From Collinsella tanakaei YIT 12063 (GTDB taxonomy: Bacteria; Actinomycetota; Coriobacteriia; Coriobacteriales; Coriobacteriaceae): a stretch of 64,000 nucleotides of DNA. The DNA lies in assembly GCF_000225705.1 (NCBI RefSeq), contig NZ_JH126468.1:184818-248817 (forward strand), written 5' to 3'. Positions 23,120 through 31,962 of this stretch are shown here, piece after piece. The notes under the pieces were generated by a model that had not been told where the DNA came from, did no database searches, and saw only the letters and a program-made list of their open reading frames with translations. The translations under genes and the position numbers were made by a program. Positions within the stretch are counted from its first letter, which is position 1, and each line of letters opens with the position of its first letter.

Positions 23120-25324
23120 CTAGTGCGCATGGCGCACACGGATGGCGTCCGACACGATCCCTTTGCTCATGAGGTAGGTGACCAGGAAGTAGCCGCCGTA
23201 GCAGAGCAGGAAGATCGAACAGGTCATCCCCACCGTGCCACCGATCGACATGCCACCAAAAAGCGCCACGATCTCGATAACAACCTGGAGCGCGACCAGC
23301 GAGTGCGCCACGCCCATAACCAACGGGAACACAAAGAAGATCGCCTGCTGCACCAGCACGGAGCGCATGATCTCGTGACGCGACGTACCCAGCTCGGAGA
23401 GAATGCGGCAATTCTTGCTGGAATCCGCCACGCCGGAGAGCTGTTGAATAGTAAGGATGGCTGCGCACGCCACGACGAGGACGAAACCGATATAAATCGC
23501 CAGATAGCTGATAAGGCCATTCATCGAGTTGGTGGATTCATAGGTCTGCAGCCTAGTTGCCTCCATGCCCCATATGGCGCTTTCCGTGCCGTCGGCGTTT
23601 GTTATGCTTCCCCATGTGCGCTCGCGTCGCACATAGCCCTCGGTCTCCTCGTAGGACAGCCCCTCTTTGTAGTTTCCCATAAAGTAGCTCGTATAGAGCG
23701 GAAGCCCCAGCTCGTCGACGATTCGGTCTGGCACGATGACGGTACCCGAATTGGAACCCATTGAAGCGTTAAAGAATGAGCTCGCCGCCTCGTCCACATG
23801 ATCGGACACCGGATGCAAAACGTTACCGCCCATGTCGATTTCAACGCCATCATGGAGGGCGGCATCATATATCTTGCCGACGCTTTCGCCCAGATCGCTC
23901 GCGATCAAATACCCGTCCCTGCCCAGGTCAACGCGATCCATGCCACGAAAAGCAAGATAGCGGTTATAATCGCTCTCCTTCATGACCTGCAAGCCCATCA
24001 TATTGGCGTTGCTGCTTGCCGTGCCCTTGGGCAAAGGCATATTCACCGCATCGGCAAGACCGTTGAGGCTTACCAACGGAACCTCCTCGCCCATCCGTCG
24101 AGAGTCATACACTTCCACTTGTTCGTACTTACCCAAGATATGAGCAAGGTCGAAGGGCTCTTCGTTAGCAGTGCCGGCATCAATGATATTGTTCTCGCTG
24201 ATTTTCAGTATGTTGAGCGGCTCGGACGCGAGCTTAATCGGTGCATAGCCTTCCTGAGCCCGATCGGCTTCAAGTTGAGGATCGTTGAACATGTCGGGTC
24301 CGTAATACATCACCGCACGGGAATAGTCCGCGATTGTGCTCCGCTCCACGCTGGTGTTCATAACGTTGGCGATAGACATACCGCCCGTCACGCTAGTAAT
24401 GGCGAGGAACAAGATCATCGAGATAATCGCCATGGAGAAACTCACCGTGTTCACCTTGGCGGAGAGCTGGCGCATGGTGAACATGTTGAGACCGCGCCAG
24501 TAGAGACCGCGGGCCCCCTGCAGCGCCTTGAGCAGAAACCCGGAGAAACCGAAGAAGAACAGGATTGTGCCGACGACCACGATTCCCGTAGTGGTCGCGA
24601 ACTGTACAAACGCCGCATCGTACTCGCTTGGCGCCGCATCGATGGGCAGGCCGTCGCGCAACAGGCGGTAGTACGCCACGCCAATCATGACCGCTCCGAC
24701 AATGAATATCACAGCCGATAAGATGGGATTGCGCGTCTTTACCGCCTCGTTCTTGCGATTTGCGCTCATAAGGTCGATAACCTTAGCGCGGCGAACTACG
24801 CCCAGATTGAACAGCAACGTGACAAAAAAGATGGCGACCAGGCACCCCACGGTAATCAGCAGGGCCGGAATCGAGAAGAAGAAGTGAAAGTCGCGTATCT
24901 GCGTCTTGAACAACGATGCCGTAAAAAACGTCATGAACTGAGAAAACGCCACGCCCAACACAATGCCAAGCACCAGAGCCGCACCAGAGGCGATCGCCGT
25001 CTCAAGCGCCATGACACGCGATACCTGGCCTCGGCTCATGCCCAGCACTTGATAGAGACCGAACTCCTTTTTACGCCGCTTCATGATGAAGTTGTTGGCG
25101 TAAACCATCAGGAAGCCCATGACGACGGCAAGAAATGTGGTGAGGCCGGACATGATGGTGCCGAGAAGCTCTGGCAACCCCTCCTCCTCCAGGACAATAT
25201 CCGCCTGGACGGAAATGGTGTTGAATGCGTAGAACACCGTTACGGCAAGCGTGAGCGTGAGCAAGTAGACCAGGTAGTCTTTGCCCGTTCGGCGCACGTT
25301 GCCCCATGCGAGCTTAAAGAGCAT
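23120..25324 (-). CDS. ABC transporter permease, BceB/FtsX type
   Basis: This 734-residue protein has about ten hydrophobic helices and a large extracellular domain of roughly 230 residues between TM7 and TM8, the hallmark of BceB-like peptide-sensing permeases. The N-terminal [23 protein letters not shown] and the EFGLYQVLGMSR motif are typical. The start (MLFKLAWG) has GGGGAGGG upstream and overlaps the ATPase gene end by 11 bp. BceAB-type transporters resist cell-wall antibiotics and normally sit beside a two-component system. None is adjacent here, so regulation is unclear. Confidence 0.88.
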   Translation of the reverse strand: MLFKLAWGNVRRTGKDYLVYLLTLTLAVTVFYAFNTISVQADIVLEEEGLPELLGTIMSGLTTFLAVVMGFLMVYANNFIMKRRKKEFGLYQVLGMSRGQVSRVMALETAIASGAALVLGIVLGVAFSQFMTFFTASLFKTQIRDFHFFFSIPALLITVGCLVAIFFVTLLFNLGVVRRAKVIDLMSANRKNEAVKTRNPILSAVIFIVGAVMIGVAYYRLLRDGLPIDAAPSEYDAAFVQFATTTGIVVVGTILFFFGFSGFLLKALQGARGLYWRGLNMFTMRQLSAKVNTVSFSMAIISMILFLAITSVTGGMSIANVMNTSVERSTIADYSRAVMYYGPDMFNDPQLEADRAQEGYAPIKLASEPLNILKISENNIIDAGTANEEPFDLAHILGKYEQVEVYDSRRMGEEVPLVSLNGLADAVNMPLPKGTASSNANMMGLQVMKESDYNRYLAFRGMDRVDLGRDGYLIASDLGESVGKIYDAALHDGVEIDMGGNVLHPVSDHVDEAASSFFNASMGSNSGTVIVPDRIVDELGLPLYTSYFMGNYKEGLSYEETEGYVRRERTWGSITNADGTESAIWGMEATRLQTYESTNSMNGLISYLAIYIGFVLVVACAAILTIQQLSGVADSSKNCRILSELGTSRHEIMRSVLVQQAIFFVFPLVMGVAHSLVALQVVIEIVALFGGMSIGGTVGMTCSIFLLCYGGYFLVTYLMSKGIVSDAIRVRHAH

Positions 25325-26153
25325 CGGATCCCTCCCCACCCATCATGGCGACGACTTCCATAATGCGGTCGAAGAACTCGCGACGAGAACTGTCGCCGCG
25401 ACGCAACTCGGTGAAGATCTTGCCGTCGCGGATGAACAGCACGCGACCGGTATAGCTGGCGGCAAAGCTATCATGGGTGACCATGAGAACCGTCGCTCCG
25501 TAGTTCTGGTTCATATTCTCAAAGCTCTCGAGCAGCAGACGGGCGTTCTTGGAATCGAGCGCGCCGGTGGGCTCGTCCGCCATAATCACCGCGGGCTTGG
25601 TCACCAGGGCGCGCGCCGCCGCCACGCGCTGCTGCTGGCCGCCGGACAGCTGATAAGGATACTTGTCGAGCGTCTGGGCGATGCCGAGTCGCAGGGCCAC
25701 CTCTTCAACGCGGGCAAGCACCTCTTTGGCGGAAACGCGCGCGATGGTGAGCGGCAGTGCGATGTTCTCCCGCGCGGTCAAGGTATCAAGCAGGTTTGAA
25801 TCTTGAAAGATGAAGCCGAGCTGCTCGCGGCGGAACTTGGTGAGCTTAGCTGATTTCAGCTTGGTGACGTCCGCCCCTCCCACGATCACCGATCCGCTAG
25901 TCACTTGATCGATGGTGGAGACGCAGTTCAGAAGCGTCGACTTGCCGGATCCGGAAGGACCCATGATGGCGACGAACTCGCCCTTGGTGACCTTGAACGA
26001 GACATCGTCCAAAGCACGCGTCACGTTATTACGCGAACCGTACACCTTCTCGATATGTTGCGCATCGAGTACCACCGGAGCCGTAGAGATCCGAGACGCC
26101 GCAGGCGCCGCATGGCGTCCAACCATACTGGGAGTAGGTACGTTCATATTCAT
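25314..26153 (-). CDS. ABC transporter ATP-binding protein, BceA type
   Basis: This 279-residue ATPase has Walker [10 protein letters not shown], signature [14 protein letters not shown], Walker [14 protein letters not shown] and VTHDS, all intact. It has an N-terminal extension of about 25 residues before the fold begins at [19 protein letters not shown] site precedes the ATG. It is paired with the BceB-type permease and probably co-transcribed with the 47-residue membrane protein 64 bp upstream. Confidence 0.92.
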   Translation of the reverse strand: MNMNVPTPSMVGRHAAPAASRISTAPVVLDAQHIEKVYGSRNNVTRALDDVSFKVTKGEFVAIMGPSGSGKSTLLNCVSTIDQVTSGSVIVGGADVTKLKSAKLTKFRREQLGFIFQDSNLLDTLTARENIALPLTIARVSAKEVLARVEEVALRLGIAQTLDKYPYQLSGGQQQRVAAARALVTKPAVIMADEPTGALDSKNARLLLESFENMNQNYGATVLMVTHDSFAASYTGRVLFIRDGKIFTELRRGDSSRREFFDRIMEVVAMMGGEGSDAL

Positions 26154-26217
26154 ATAATGACTCCACTTCTCATCTACGCCAAACGGCGCCCTTTTGCCCT
26201 ACATCTGTATATGCGAG

Positions 26218-26361
26218 CTATAACGTGCTGTGCATGGATGCGTTTGCCATGAGCCACAGCATGCCCAGAGAAAGCACGGCCATAACAATGAGCACAAGAG
26301 CCATCTGGCCCATCGACATACCGTATGCGATTCCATCCATTGTGTTGTTTGCTGCCTTCAT
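26218..26361 (-). CDS. Tiny membrane protein (47 aa) at the head of the ABC operon
   Basis: The gene encodes MKAANNTMDGIAYGMSMG, then one membrane helix (ALVLIVMAVLSLGMLWLMA) and a short polar end. AAGGAGG sits 8 bp before the ATG, one of the best ribosome binding sites in the region. Its position upstream of bceA-like and on the same strand suggests a small operon partner or leader peptide. No family is recognised. Confidence 0.6.
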   Translation of the reverse strand: MKAANNTMDGIAYGMSMGQMALVLIVMAVLSLGMLWLMANASMHSTL

Positions 26362-26560
26362 GACGAACACCTCCTTGACCATATACTCTCAAGTTGACGC
26401 TGCGACAGCCATCGATTTGCCTTACGAGATGCTTTCGCTTTTGTAAGGTTCACTCCCGCGTCGCCGGAGCGCTACTATAGCTAGGTCGATCGGGACAATC
26501 GCTTGCACCAAGCGTTCAATCGTCCCCCTGCCCAAGCGTTTAGAAGGGATTGCCCAGACC

Positions 26561-27394
26561 GTGAAAACCGTCCATGTTGCCGCCGGCGTCATCTGCAACC
26601 ATGAAACCGATGAAGTCCTCGCCGTCCAGCGTGGGTACGGCGACATGGCGGGATTATGGGAGTTTCCCGGGGGCAAGGTCGAACGAGGAGAGCAATCTTT
26701 AGATGCCTGCGTGCGCGAACTCGCAGAAGAGCTACACGTCACCGTTTCCAACCTGAGAAACTTCTACACCGTTGAATTTGACTACGACGACTTCCACCTC
26801 TCGATGGACTGCTTCTTGTGCCAGATAGATTCAGGCGAAATCAAGCAAACCGAGCAGATGGATATCCGCTGGGTCAAACGCGAAGCGCTCGCCACGCTGC
26901 AATGGATGCCCGCCGACGTTGAGGTGGTGCAAGTGCTCACCGAGGCAAAGGATGCCGAAGGAGACGCGCGCCAGGTAAAACGTCGTCATGACAGCAGGAA
27001 GTCGATGCAGGGAAACAAGAGGGCGAACACCAAGCCAGAGCTTCTGGTGAGGCAGCGATTGCGCGAAGCCGGCCTTACGGGATACCGGCTGCAGTGGAAG
27101 AAGGCGCCCGGCCGCCCCGACATCGCGTTTCCCGGTCGCAAGATAGCCATCTTTGTCAACGGTTGCTTTTGGCACCGCTGCCCCCATTGCAATCCATCCA
27201 TGCCCAAGCGCAACACCGACTTTTGGATCGCCAAGTTTAAGCGCAACGTGGAGCGAGATCAAGCGGCTATCGCCGAGCTTGAAAACCTGGGATGGACTGC
27301 TATCACCATTTGGGAATGCGAGCTCAAAAAGAAGAACATCGACCAAACCATGGAGCGCGTTATCACCCAGATACGCGAGGCCACCAAGGCGTAG
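26561..27394 (+). CDS. Nudix hydrolase fused to a Vsr-type very short patch repair endonuclease
   Basis: This 277-residue protein has two domains. Residues 1-130 form a MutT-like Nudix domain with GGKVERGEQSLDACVRELAEEL; the usual Gly after the EE pair is His. Residues 145-277 match Vsr endonucleases: NTKPELLVRQRLREAGL, GRPDIAFPGRKIAIFVNGCFWH, and LGWTAITIWECEL. Nudix enzymes remove oxidised nucleotides and Vsr nicks T:G mismatches from deaminated 5-methylcytosine, so both halves deal with damaged bases. No cytosine methyltransferase is adjacent. The GTG start has AGAAGGGAT 9-13 bp upstream. Frames join without a stop, so the fusion appears real. Confidence 0.85.
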   Translation: MKTVHVAAGVICNHETDEVLAVQRGYGDMAGLWEFPGGKVERGEQSLDACVRELAEELHVTVSNLRNFYTVEFDYDDFHLSMDCFLCQIDSGEIKQTEQMDIRWVKREALATLQWMPADVEVVQVLTEAKDAEGDARQVKRRHDSRKSMQGNKRANTKPELLVRQRLREAGLTGYRLQWKKAPGRPDIAFPGRKIAIFVNGCFWHRCPHCNPSMPKRNTDFWIAKFKRNVERDQAAIAELENLGWTAITIWECELKKKNIDQTMERVITQIREATKA

Positions 27395-28136
27395 CCCCCT
27401 TGTAAGGTGATGGCCATGTTTGGGTTTTGCATAGAACAAATCTAATTCGCAGCAATTTGTAACATTTTATCACGTTATGAATAGCATTTCTCATTTACCT
27501 GTGATTCTTTTATTCATTATGCAAAGTGCCTGTGAGAATGATTTCATTTGATAGCGCACCGAACCGTCTCCATTGACCCCCTACCGTTTCATCACGAGGC
27601 GCACACGGTAGACGGTATATTTTTCACGGTTAAACGGTAGGTAATTCCTAATACAACCATTTTTACCTGCGATTTTATACATACCACGTTTGAGTGTAAG
27701 AGATTCTAGGTCTTTTCTAATCGCAAAAACAAGGGATAATGGACTAAGCGCGTTACGAGAGCAGCGACTGTAATGCGCATGGTACAGGTGGACGGGCGAG
27801 GAGGTCGACGCATGCATTCTCCCAAAGACGCAGCTAGTACCTTTTCGGTGCAGCCATCCCGACGTGCGAACCATTTCTCCTTCCCCCCGACACAGAGAAC
27901 TGGCCTCCTCGACTCCACCAAACGTCGCTCCTCTAACCAACGGGTTAACTTGGAGCGCTCCTTCCACAACTTGCTTGACGCGTTGAGCATTTCCCCCGTA
28001 TAGGCGCGTCACCGCAAGGCTGTCTTCGCCCCATGGCGACTCAAAGGGTCCGGATTCGTCCGGGCCCTTTTGCGTTGTACCAATTCTCCTCGCAATATAA
28101 CGGCCCCTTCGTCTACAGAAGAGCTCGCGAAGCCTC
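27395..28136. other. 742-bp spacer without a recognisable gene
   Basis: The left third (about 27430-27680) is AT-rich and the right part is GC-rich. A long-range complementarity (CGAGGAGGTC near 27798 with GGCCTCCTCG near 27902) and the terminator at its end hint at a structured plus-strand RNA. The open frames on both strands have no ribosome binding site or protein-like composition. Confidence 0.5.
28043..28073 (+). terminator. Rho-independent terminator
   Basis: AAAGGGTCCGG pairs with CCGGGCCCTTT (one mismatch/wobble position) around a short loop and is followed by TTGCG. It closes the gene-less spacer on the plus strand. Confidence 0.6.
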
Positions 28137-29120
28137 TTATCCAGTCTCCCGCATTGCAGGAATCGCGTTCGCTCCTTCAATCCTTGGAACGCCGCAGGCA
28201 TCAAGGATAGAGAGCAGGGGCTGACCCGCGACCGCCTGGGCAAAAGTAAACCGAGCGAATAGCATTCCCTTGTTTCGGCACCTTGACTCCCTAAGGCGTT
28301 CTACACGGATGACGTCGACTACGGACATCCCCCGCTCTTTAGCAATCCGTTTGTACTTCCCCGCGCCGTCAAGCTCTCCCGCCACGTAAGCCTTCTTCAG
28401 CCGCCATCCGTAGTCGATTCGATATGTCCTCTTATCAACTTCGTCATACAACTCAACCTGAAGATCGGGCAACTGCACTCCGTTCTCAATCATTACCGCC
28501 CGCGCATACGACTCTCCCCCGTTCTCGCTCCTGCCATCACCGTAATCGAAGACATCGAGAACGAACTGCCCATTGTTTATCGCCTTGCAAACTCTTTCCA
28601 ATCGGTCTCGGAATTCTTCTGGACTAACCTGAGATGTACGGAGCGCAGAATCAACCGTTGCCAGCCCGTACCTAAAGCCGTTTGCGCGGACGCAATCGCA
28701 GACGGTTCTCTCTAGCGTTGTGACCTCCACGCCATCAACCATCGCAGTCTCAGCATGCCTGTTATTGTGAAAGCGAACGATGCCGCACGGTTCGCGAGTC
28801 CCCACCACATGAACATGTTTGAGTTTTGAGGTGGACACCTCTAAGCCGTGCAGCACCGCCGCGGAGTGGCTGCAGAATACCCACGAAGGGTGCATGCGAG
28901 CCAGGCTCTTAATCATGCATTTCGCTTGCTGTCGCATCTCCAGCTCATCCCAGTAAGCCTTCTCAGCGAACAGGCCTTGATATGGCATCACCAGCTTGCC
29001 GCTTTCAACCAAGCGACCACATGCTCGACGCAGGTTCTTATCCTGACAGGTCGCAAGACGTCCGTCGCTTCTCGCGGCAGTTAGGATCTCGTTGATTCGT
29101 TCGACATTTGCCTTGGACAT
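28137..29120 (-). CDS. AbiEi-like protein: winged helix plus DUF559/restriction-endonuclease-like C-terminal domain
   Basis: This protein has 327 residues. The N-terminal 70 residues resemble the winged helix of AbiEi-type antitoxins. The middle has SHSAAVLHGLE and VTTLERTVCDCVR, the COG5340 signature. The C-terminal part (ESYARAVMIENG, YRIDYGW, GELDGAGKY) matches a PD-(D/E)XK-like DUF559 domain. No AbiEii nucleotidyltransferase toxin is next to it, so it is an orphan. The ATG (MSKANVERI) has a GGCGGG site. A conspicuous array of inverted repeats lies 330-535 bp upstream. Confidence 0.75.
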   Translation of the reverse strand: MSKANVERINEILTAARSDGRLATCQDKNLRRACGRLVESGKLVMPYQGLFAEKAYWDELEMRQQAKCMIKSLARMHPSWVFCSHSAAVLHGLEVSTSKLKHVHVVGTREPCGIVRFHNNRHAETAMVDGVEVTTLERTVCDCVRANGFRYGLATVDSALRTSQVSPEEFRDRLERVCKAINNGQFVLDVFDYGDGRSENGGESYARAVMIENGVQLPDLQVELYDEVDKRTYRIDYGWRLKKAYVAGELDGAGKYKRIAKERGMSVVDVIRVERLRESRCRNKGMLFARFTFAQAVAGQPLLSILDACGVPRIEGANAIPAMRETG

Positions 29121-29448
29121 GACAGACCCGCCGTTCAAACTTCTCGGTCATTCACCGTGCATGGTCGCATGAAGGAATATCGCATTCTTACCGCCATATC
29201 TCTCCCAAAGCGAGTCTGGAATAACTCATGATTCTTTCACCGACTTCTTTTGTGCAGGTCAAACCCTTAAGATAAGCGCCTCGGTGGCAACAGCATCCGT
29301 CGTAAGCCAGCCAATCTTCACGTAACAAGAAAATATATCTGCTCTGGCGTCTCCGACGTGCTTGCCGCGCCAAAGAAAGCATGGGAGAGCGCATGCTTCG
29401 TCATTTCGAACGATGCGAAGCTGACGACGCAAAATCGTCAAAAAGATC
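29121..29448. other. Spacer without a recognisable gene
   Basis: Short minus-strand frames are broken by stops in all phases and resemble no family known to me. The segment may be leader or decayed sequence between the repeat array and the AbiEi-like gene. Confidence 0.4.
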
Positions 29449-29655
29449 AAATGGCACCAGATAATACTTGTATTATCTGGTGCCATTTTTCTCATCAAAA
29501 ATGGTTCAATCTAATACACAAATAGAAATCGGTATTATCTAGTGCCAGAATTTCTTAAAAAAGTGGTTCCCTTTAATACCAATCTCAGGATCTGTATTAA
29601 AAGGAACCACTTTGAGCCAATAAAACGGTCCAAAATAATACCAGGCCGGGAAACC
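29449..29655. repeat. Perfect hairpin followed by three degenerate 62-bp tandem repeats with inverted motifs
   Basis: A perfect inverted repeat with 19-bp arms and 2-bp spacer (29449-29488) introduces the array. A 15-16 bp motif of the form GGYNC...TAATAC then recurs seven times in alternating orientation: 29453, 29470, 29503, 29531, 29565, 29594 and 29627. Forward copies c, e and g are 62 bp apart, and reverse copies b, d and f are 62 bp apart. The array is AT-rich against its surroundings. Confidence 0.75.
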
Positions 29656-29763
29656 GAACAACTGCCCAGTTCTGCAGAGAAGCCTACGCCGCTGCAGCCC
29701 AGATTCGCCGACCACCACGCCCTCCCTCTCACAAGGCGGGCAGGCGCAAGGGACGGGCGCGCG

Positions 29764-31962
29764 CTACATCAGCTTGGTCTCTTCGAGCTTCTCGATAATC
29801 CAGTTGTTGGCGCGAATCACCGGACGACGGAACACCAGGCCCAGAGCCAAAGACGGGATAAGGTAGCTGGCAAGCGTGCCCATCTCAACCCAGTACTCCA
29901 TTCCATACGAACCCGCCATGGCGGCGTGCATCGCATTGATGCCATGCGTAAACGGCAGGAACGGATAGACCATCTGGAAGAAGTCCGCTGTCATCTCGAT
30001 AGGGAACGTTCCGCCCGAGCCAGCCACCTGCATGACCAGCAACACAACCGCAAGCGCCTTGCCGATATCGCCAAACGAGACGGTGAGCGTGTAGATGATG
30101 TTGCAGAACACAAAGCCCGCAAGCCAGCCCGTCGCCAAGAAGAGCAGCGGGCTTTCGCACTGAATCTCAAAGAACAGGATGTCGCCGGCGCACACCAGAG
30201 TGCTCTGCAGAAGCGACAGCATGGCGAACAGCATGAAACGACCCAGGTATAGCTCGTGCAGACGCACCGGGGCCAGCTGCATCTTTACGGAATCATCCAC
30301 GCCGACCTTCAACATAGCGGCCAGGACGATGCCACCCACCCACAGGCTCAAGATGGTGTAGAACGGAGCCATCGCCGACCCATAGTTCTTGATGTGGTAG
30401 ACCGCATGGCGGTCAAGGCCAACGGGCGCAGCAAGCGCCTCCGACAGCGCCTCGGGGTCATTGCCGATCAGCTCGCGAATCTTCTGGAGATCACCGTTTT
30501 GGACCGCCTCGTCGAGCTCCGCTTTCATCTGCTGCAAATCATCTGCGGACGCATTCAGCGTGGACGAGGTATTTGTCAGGACCCTTTGCACATTGCCCAG
30601 GTCTGCTGCCAGGGAACCCGATGCGCTCTTGAGACTGTCCACCGTCGCGTCAACGTTGTCTGAGATGCCGGATGCAGAAGACGCAATGTTCTCAACAGAG
30701 GACTTCAGCTCCTCAGCCTGGCCCTTCAACGTCTCATCGTAGTCGCCCTTAACCTGGGACAAGGTCTGCTTCGCTTCGTCGATCAGGGCGATAACGTCGG
30801 CGCGGGCCTGCTGGGCGTTCGCAAGACCACTTGCCAAATCGCTCGCCGCCTGGCGCAAGCGGCTCTCAAGCTGGCGCTGCTTGGTCGAGACGCTCGTCAA
30901 ACTGGTGATGATATCGTTCAGGCGCGCCTCAAGCCGGGGCTTCAAGGCGTTATCCGGCAGCTTCTGCTTGAGCGCCTCGACGTCCGCCGTGATCGCCTCG
31001 ATCTTGGACGCCTGCGCGCCCACCTTATCTGCCAAGGCATTCATTTGATCCTGGGTATCTTGCGATTGGGTTCCCGCCGCGTCGAACACATCGTCCACAG
31101 CGCTTGAAACGTCATCAAAACTGCCGGACACAGAGGCTAGGGCGTCATTGATGGAGTCGGCCGAGTCGCCAAGTGCGCCCTGAACGCTCGCCAGGCCGGC
31201 CTTGGCATCTGTCAAAAGCTCTTGCGAGCGGTCGGACGTCTCGCCAGACGTGCCCAACAGGTCGCCGGCAGAAGACACCAAACTAGAGGTTGACCCCATG
31301 AGCCCGCCGAACGAACCGGCGGTGGACGCCGCGTCGCGCAGGCTGCTGATGCCGCCATCCAGCGTAGAGCTAAGGTTTGACACGTAATTCTTGACCTCAT
31401 CGCTATCCATGAACTCAAGCAAACTCGAGCTGGTAGCTAGGCCAATGTCGCCAATGGTCTGGGTAAAGGTCTCGTCGATTTGCTGGCGCACCGTGCTTGC
31501 GCCCTTATCGGTCACGCGCGGGGCGATGGCGTTTGCTTTCTGGTTCTCGTAATAGATGATCTCAGAGTGCTTCACCTCGGTTGAAAACAAGGTCATCATA
31601 TCTGCCGAAAACTCCTGCGGTATCACCACTGCCGCGTAGTACTCGCCAGACTTCACGCCCTCGATCGCCGCGTCCTCATCCACAAACACCCAGTCCAACG
31701 CATCATTGGCGCGCAGAGCAGAGGTTACGTTGTCGCCCATGTTGATCTTGATGGGAATCAAATCGCTTGTATAACCCTCGTCGCTGTTGGCGACCGCCAC
31801 CTTGAGGTTGCCCGTATTGCCATACGGGTCCCAGCTGCCCGCGATGTTGAACCAAGCATAGAGCACGGGGACAATGACCAGGCCCACCATCACAATAAGG
31901 CCGATGACGCTCTTGCGAATGTTGGAAAGATCGTGTTTGAACAGGTTGATGATGTTTTTCAT
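29764..31962 (-). CDS. YhgE/Pip-family membrane protein (second of pair)
   Basis: This 732-residue protein has one N-terminal membrane helix and the YhgE/Pip signature VLYAWFNIAGSWDPYGNTGNLKVAVANSDEG. An extracellular helical coiled-coil region of about 400 residues follows, then five to six C-terminal membrane helices of the ABC-2 permease type. Relatives include the phage infection protein Pip and ESX-like/type VII secretion accessory proteins such as EsaA. The ATG overlaps the stop of the upstream paralogue by one base (TAATG) and has GGGAGG upstream. The pair probably forms a heteromeric envelope complex. Confidence 0.87.
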   Translation of the reverse strand: MKNIINLFKHDLSNIRKSVIGLIVMVGLVIVPVLYAWFNIAGSWDPYGNTGNLKVAVANSDEGYTSDLIPIKINMGDNVTSALRANDALDWVFVDEDAAIEGVKSGEYYAAVVIPQEFSADMMTLFSTEVKHSEIIYYENQKANAIAPRVTDKGASTVRQQIDETFTQTIGDIGLATSSSLLEFMDSDEVKNYVSNLSSTLDGGISSLRDAASTAGSFGGLMGSTSSLVSSAGDLLGTSGETSDRSQELLTDAKAGLASVQGALGDSADSINDALASVSGSFDDVSSAVDDVFDAAGTQSQDTQDQMNALADKVGAQASKIEAITADVEALKQKLPDNALKPRLEARLNDIITSLTSVSTKQRQLESRLRQAASDLASGLANAQQARADVIALIDEAKQTLSQVKGDYDETLKGQAEELKSSVENIASSASGISDNVDATVDSLKSASGSLAADLGNVQRVLTNTSSTLNASADDLQQMKAELDEAVQNGDLQKIRELIGNDPEALSEALAAPVGLDRHAVYHIKNYGSAMAPFYTILSLWVGGIVLAAMLKVGVDDSVKMQLAPVRLHELYLGRFMLFAMLSLLQSTLVCAGDILFFEIQCESPLLFLATGWLAGFVFCNIIYTLTVSFGDIGKALAVVLLVMQVAGSGGTFPIEMTADFFQMVYPFLPFTHGINAMHAAMAGSYGMEYWVEMGTLASYLIPSLALGLVFRRPVIRANNWIIEKLEETKLM

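Noticed and set aside
27770-28075. RNase P RNA, tmRNA, SRP RNA or T-box leader
   Set aside because: I looked for the conserved GAAAGUCCGG, tRNA-like ends, GGAAGCAGC and the T-box UGGN context and found none convincing.
27581-28243. 220-codon minus-strand frame across the gene-less spacer
   Set aside because: It overlaps the end of the AbiEi-like gene and has no ribosome binding site. Its sequence, rich in Arg, Cys and Gly, does not look like a protein.
29449-29655. CRISPR array
   Set aside because: The units are degenerate, inverted and only three, with 62-bp spacing and no unique spacers or cas genes, so it is not a CRISPR array.
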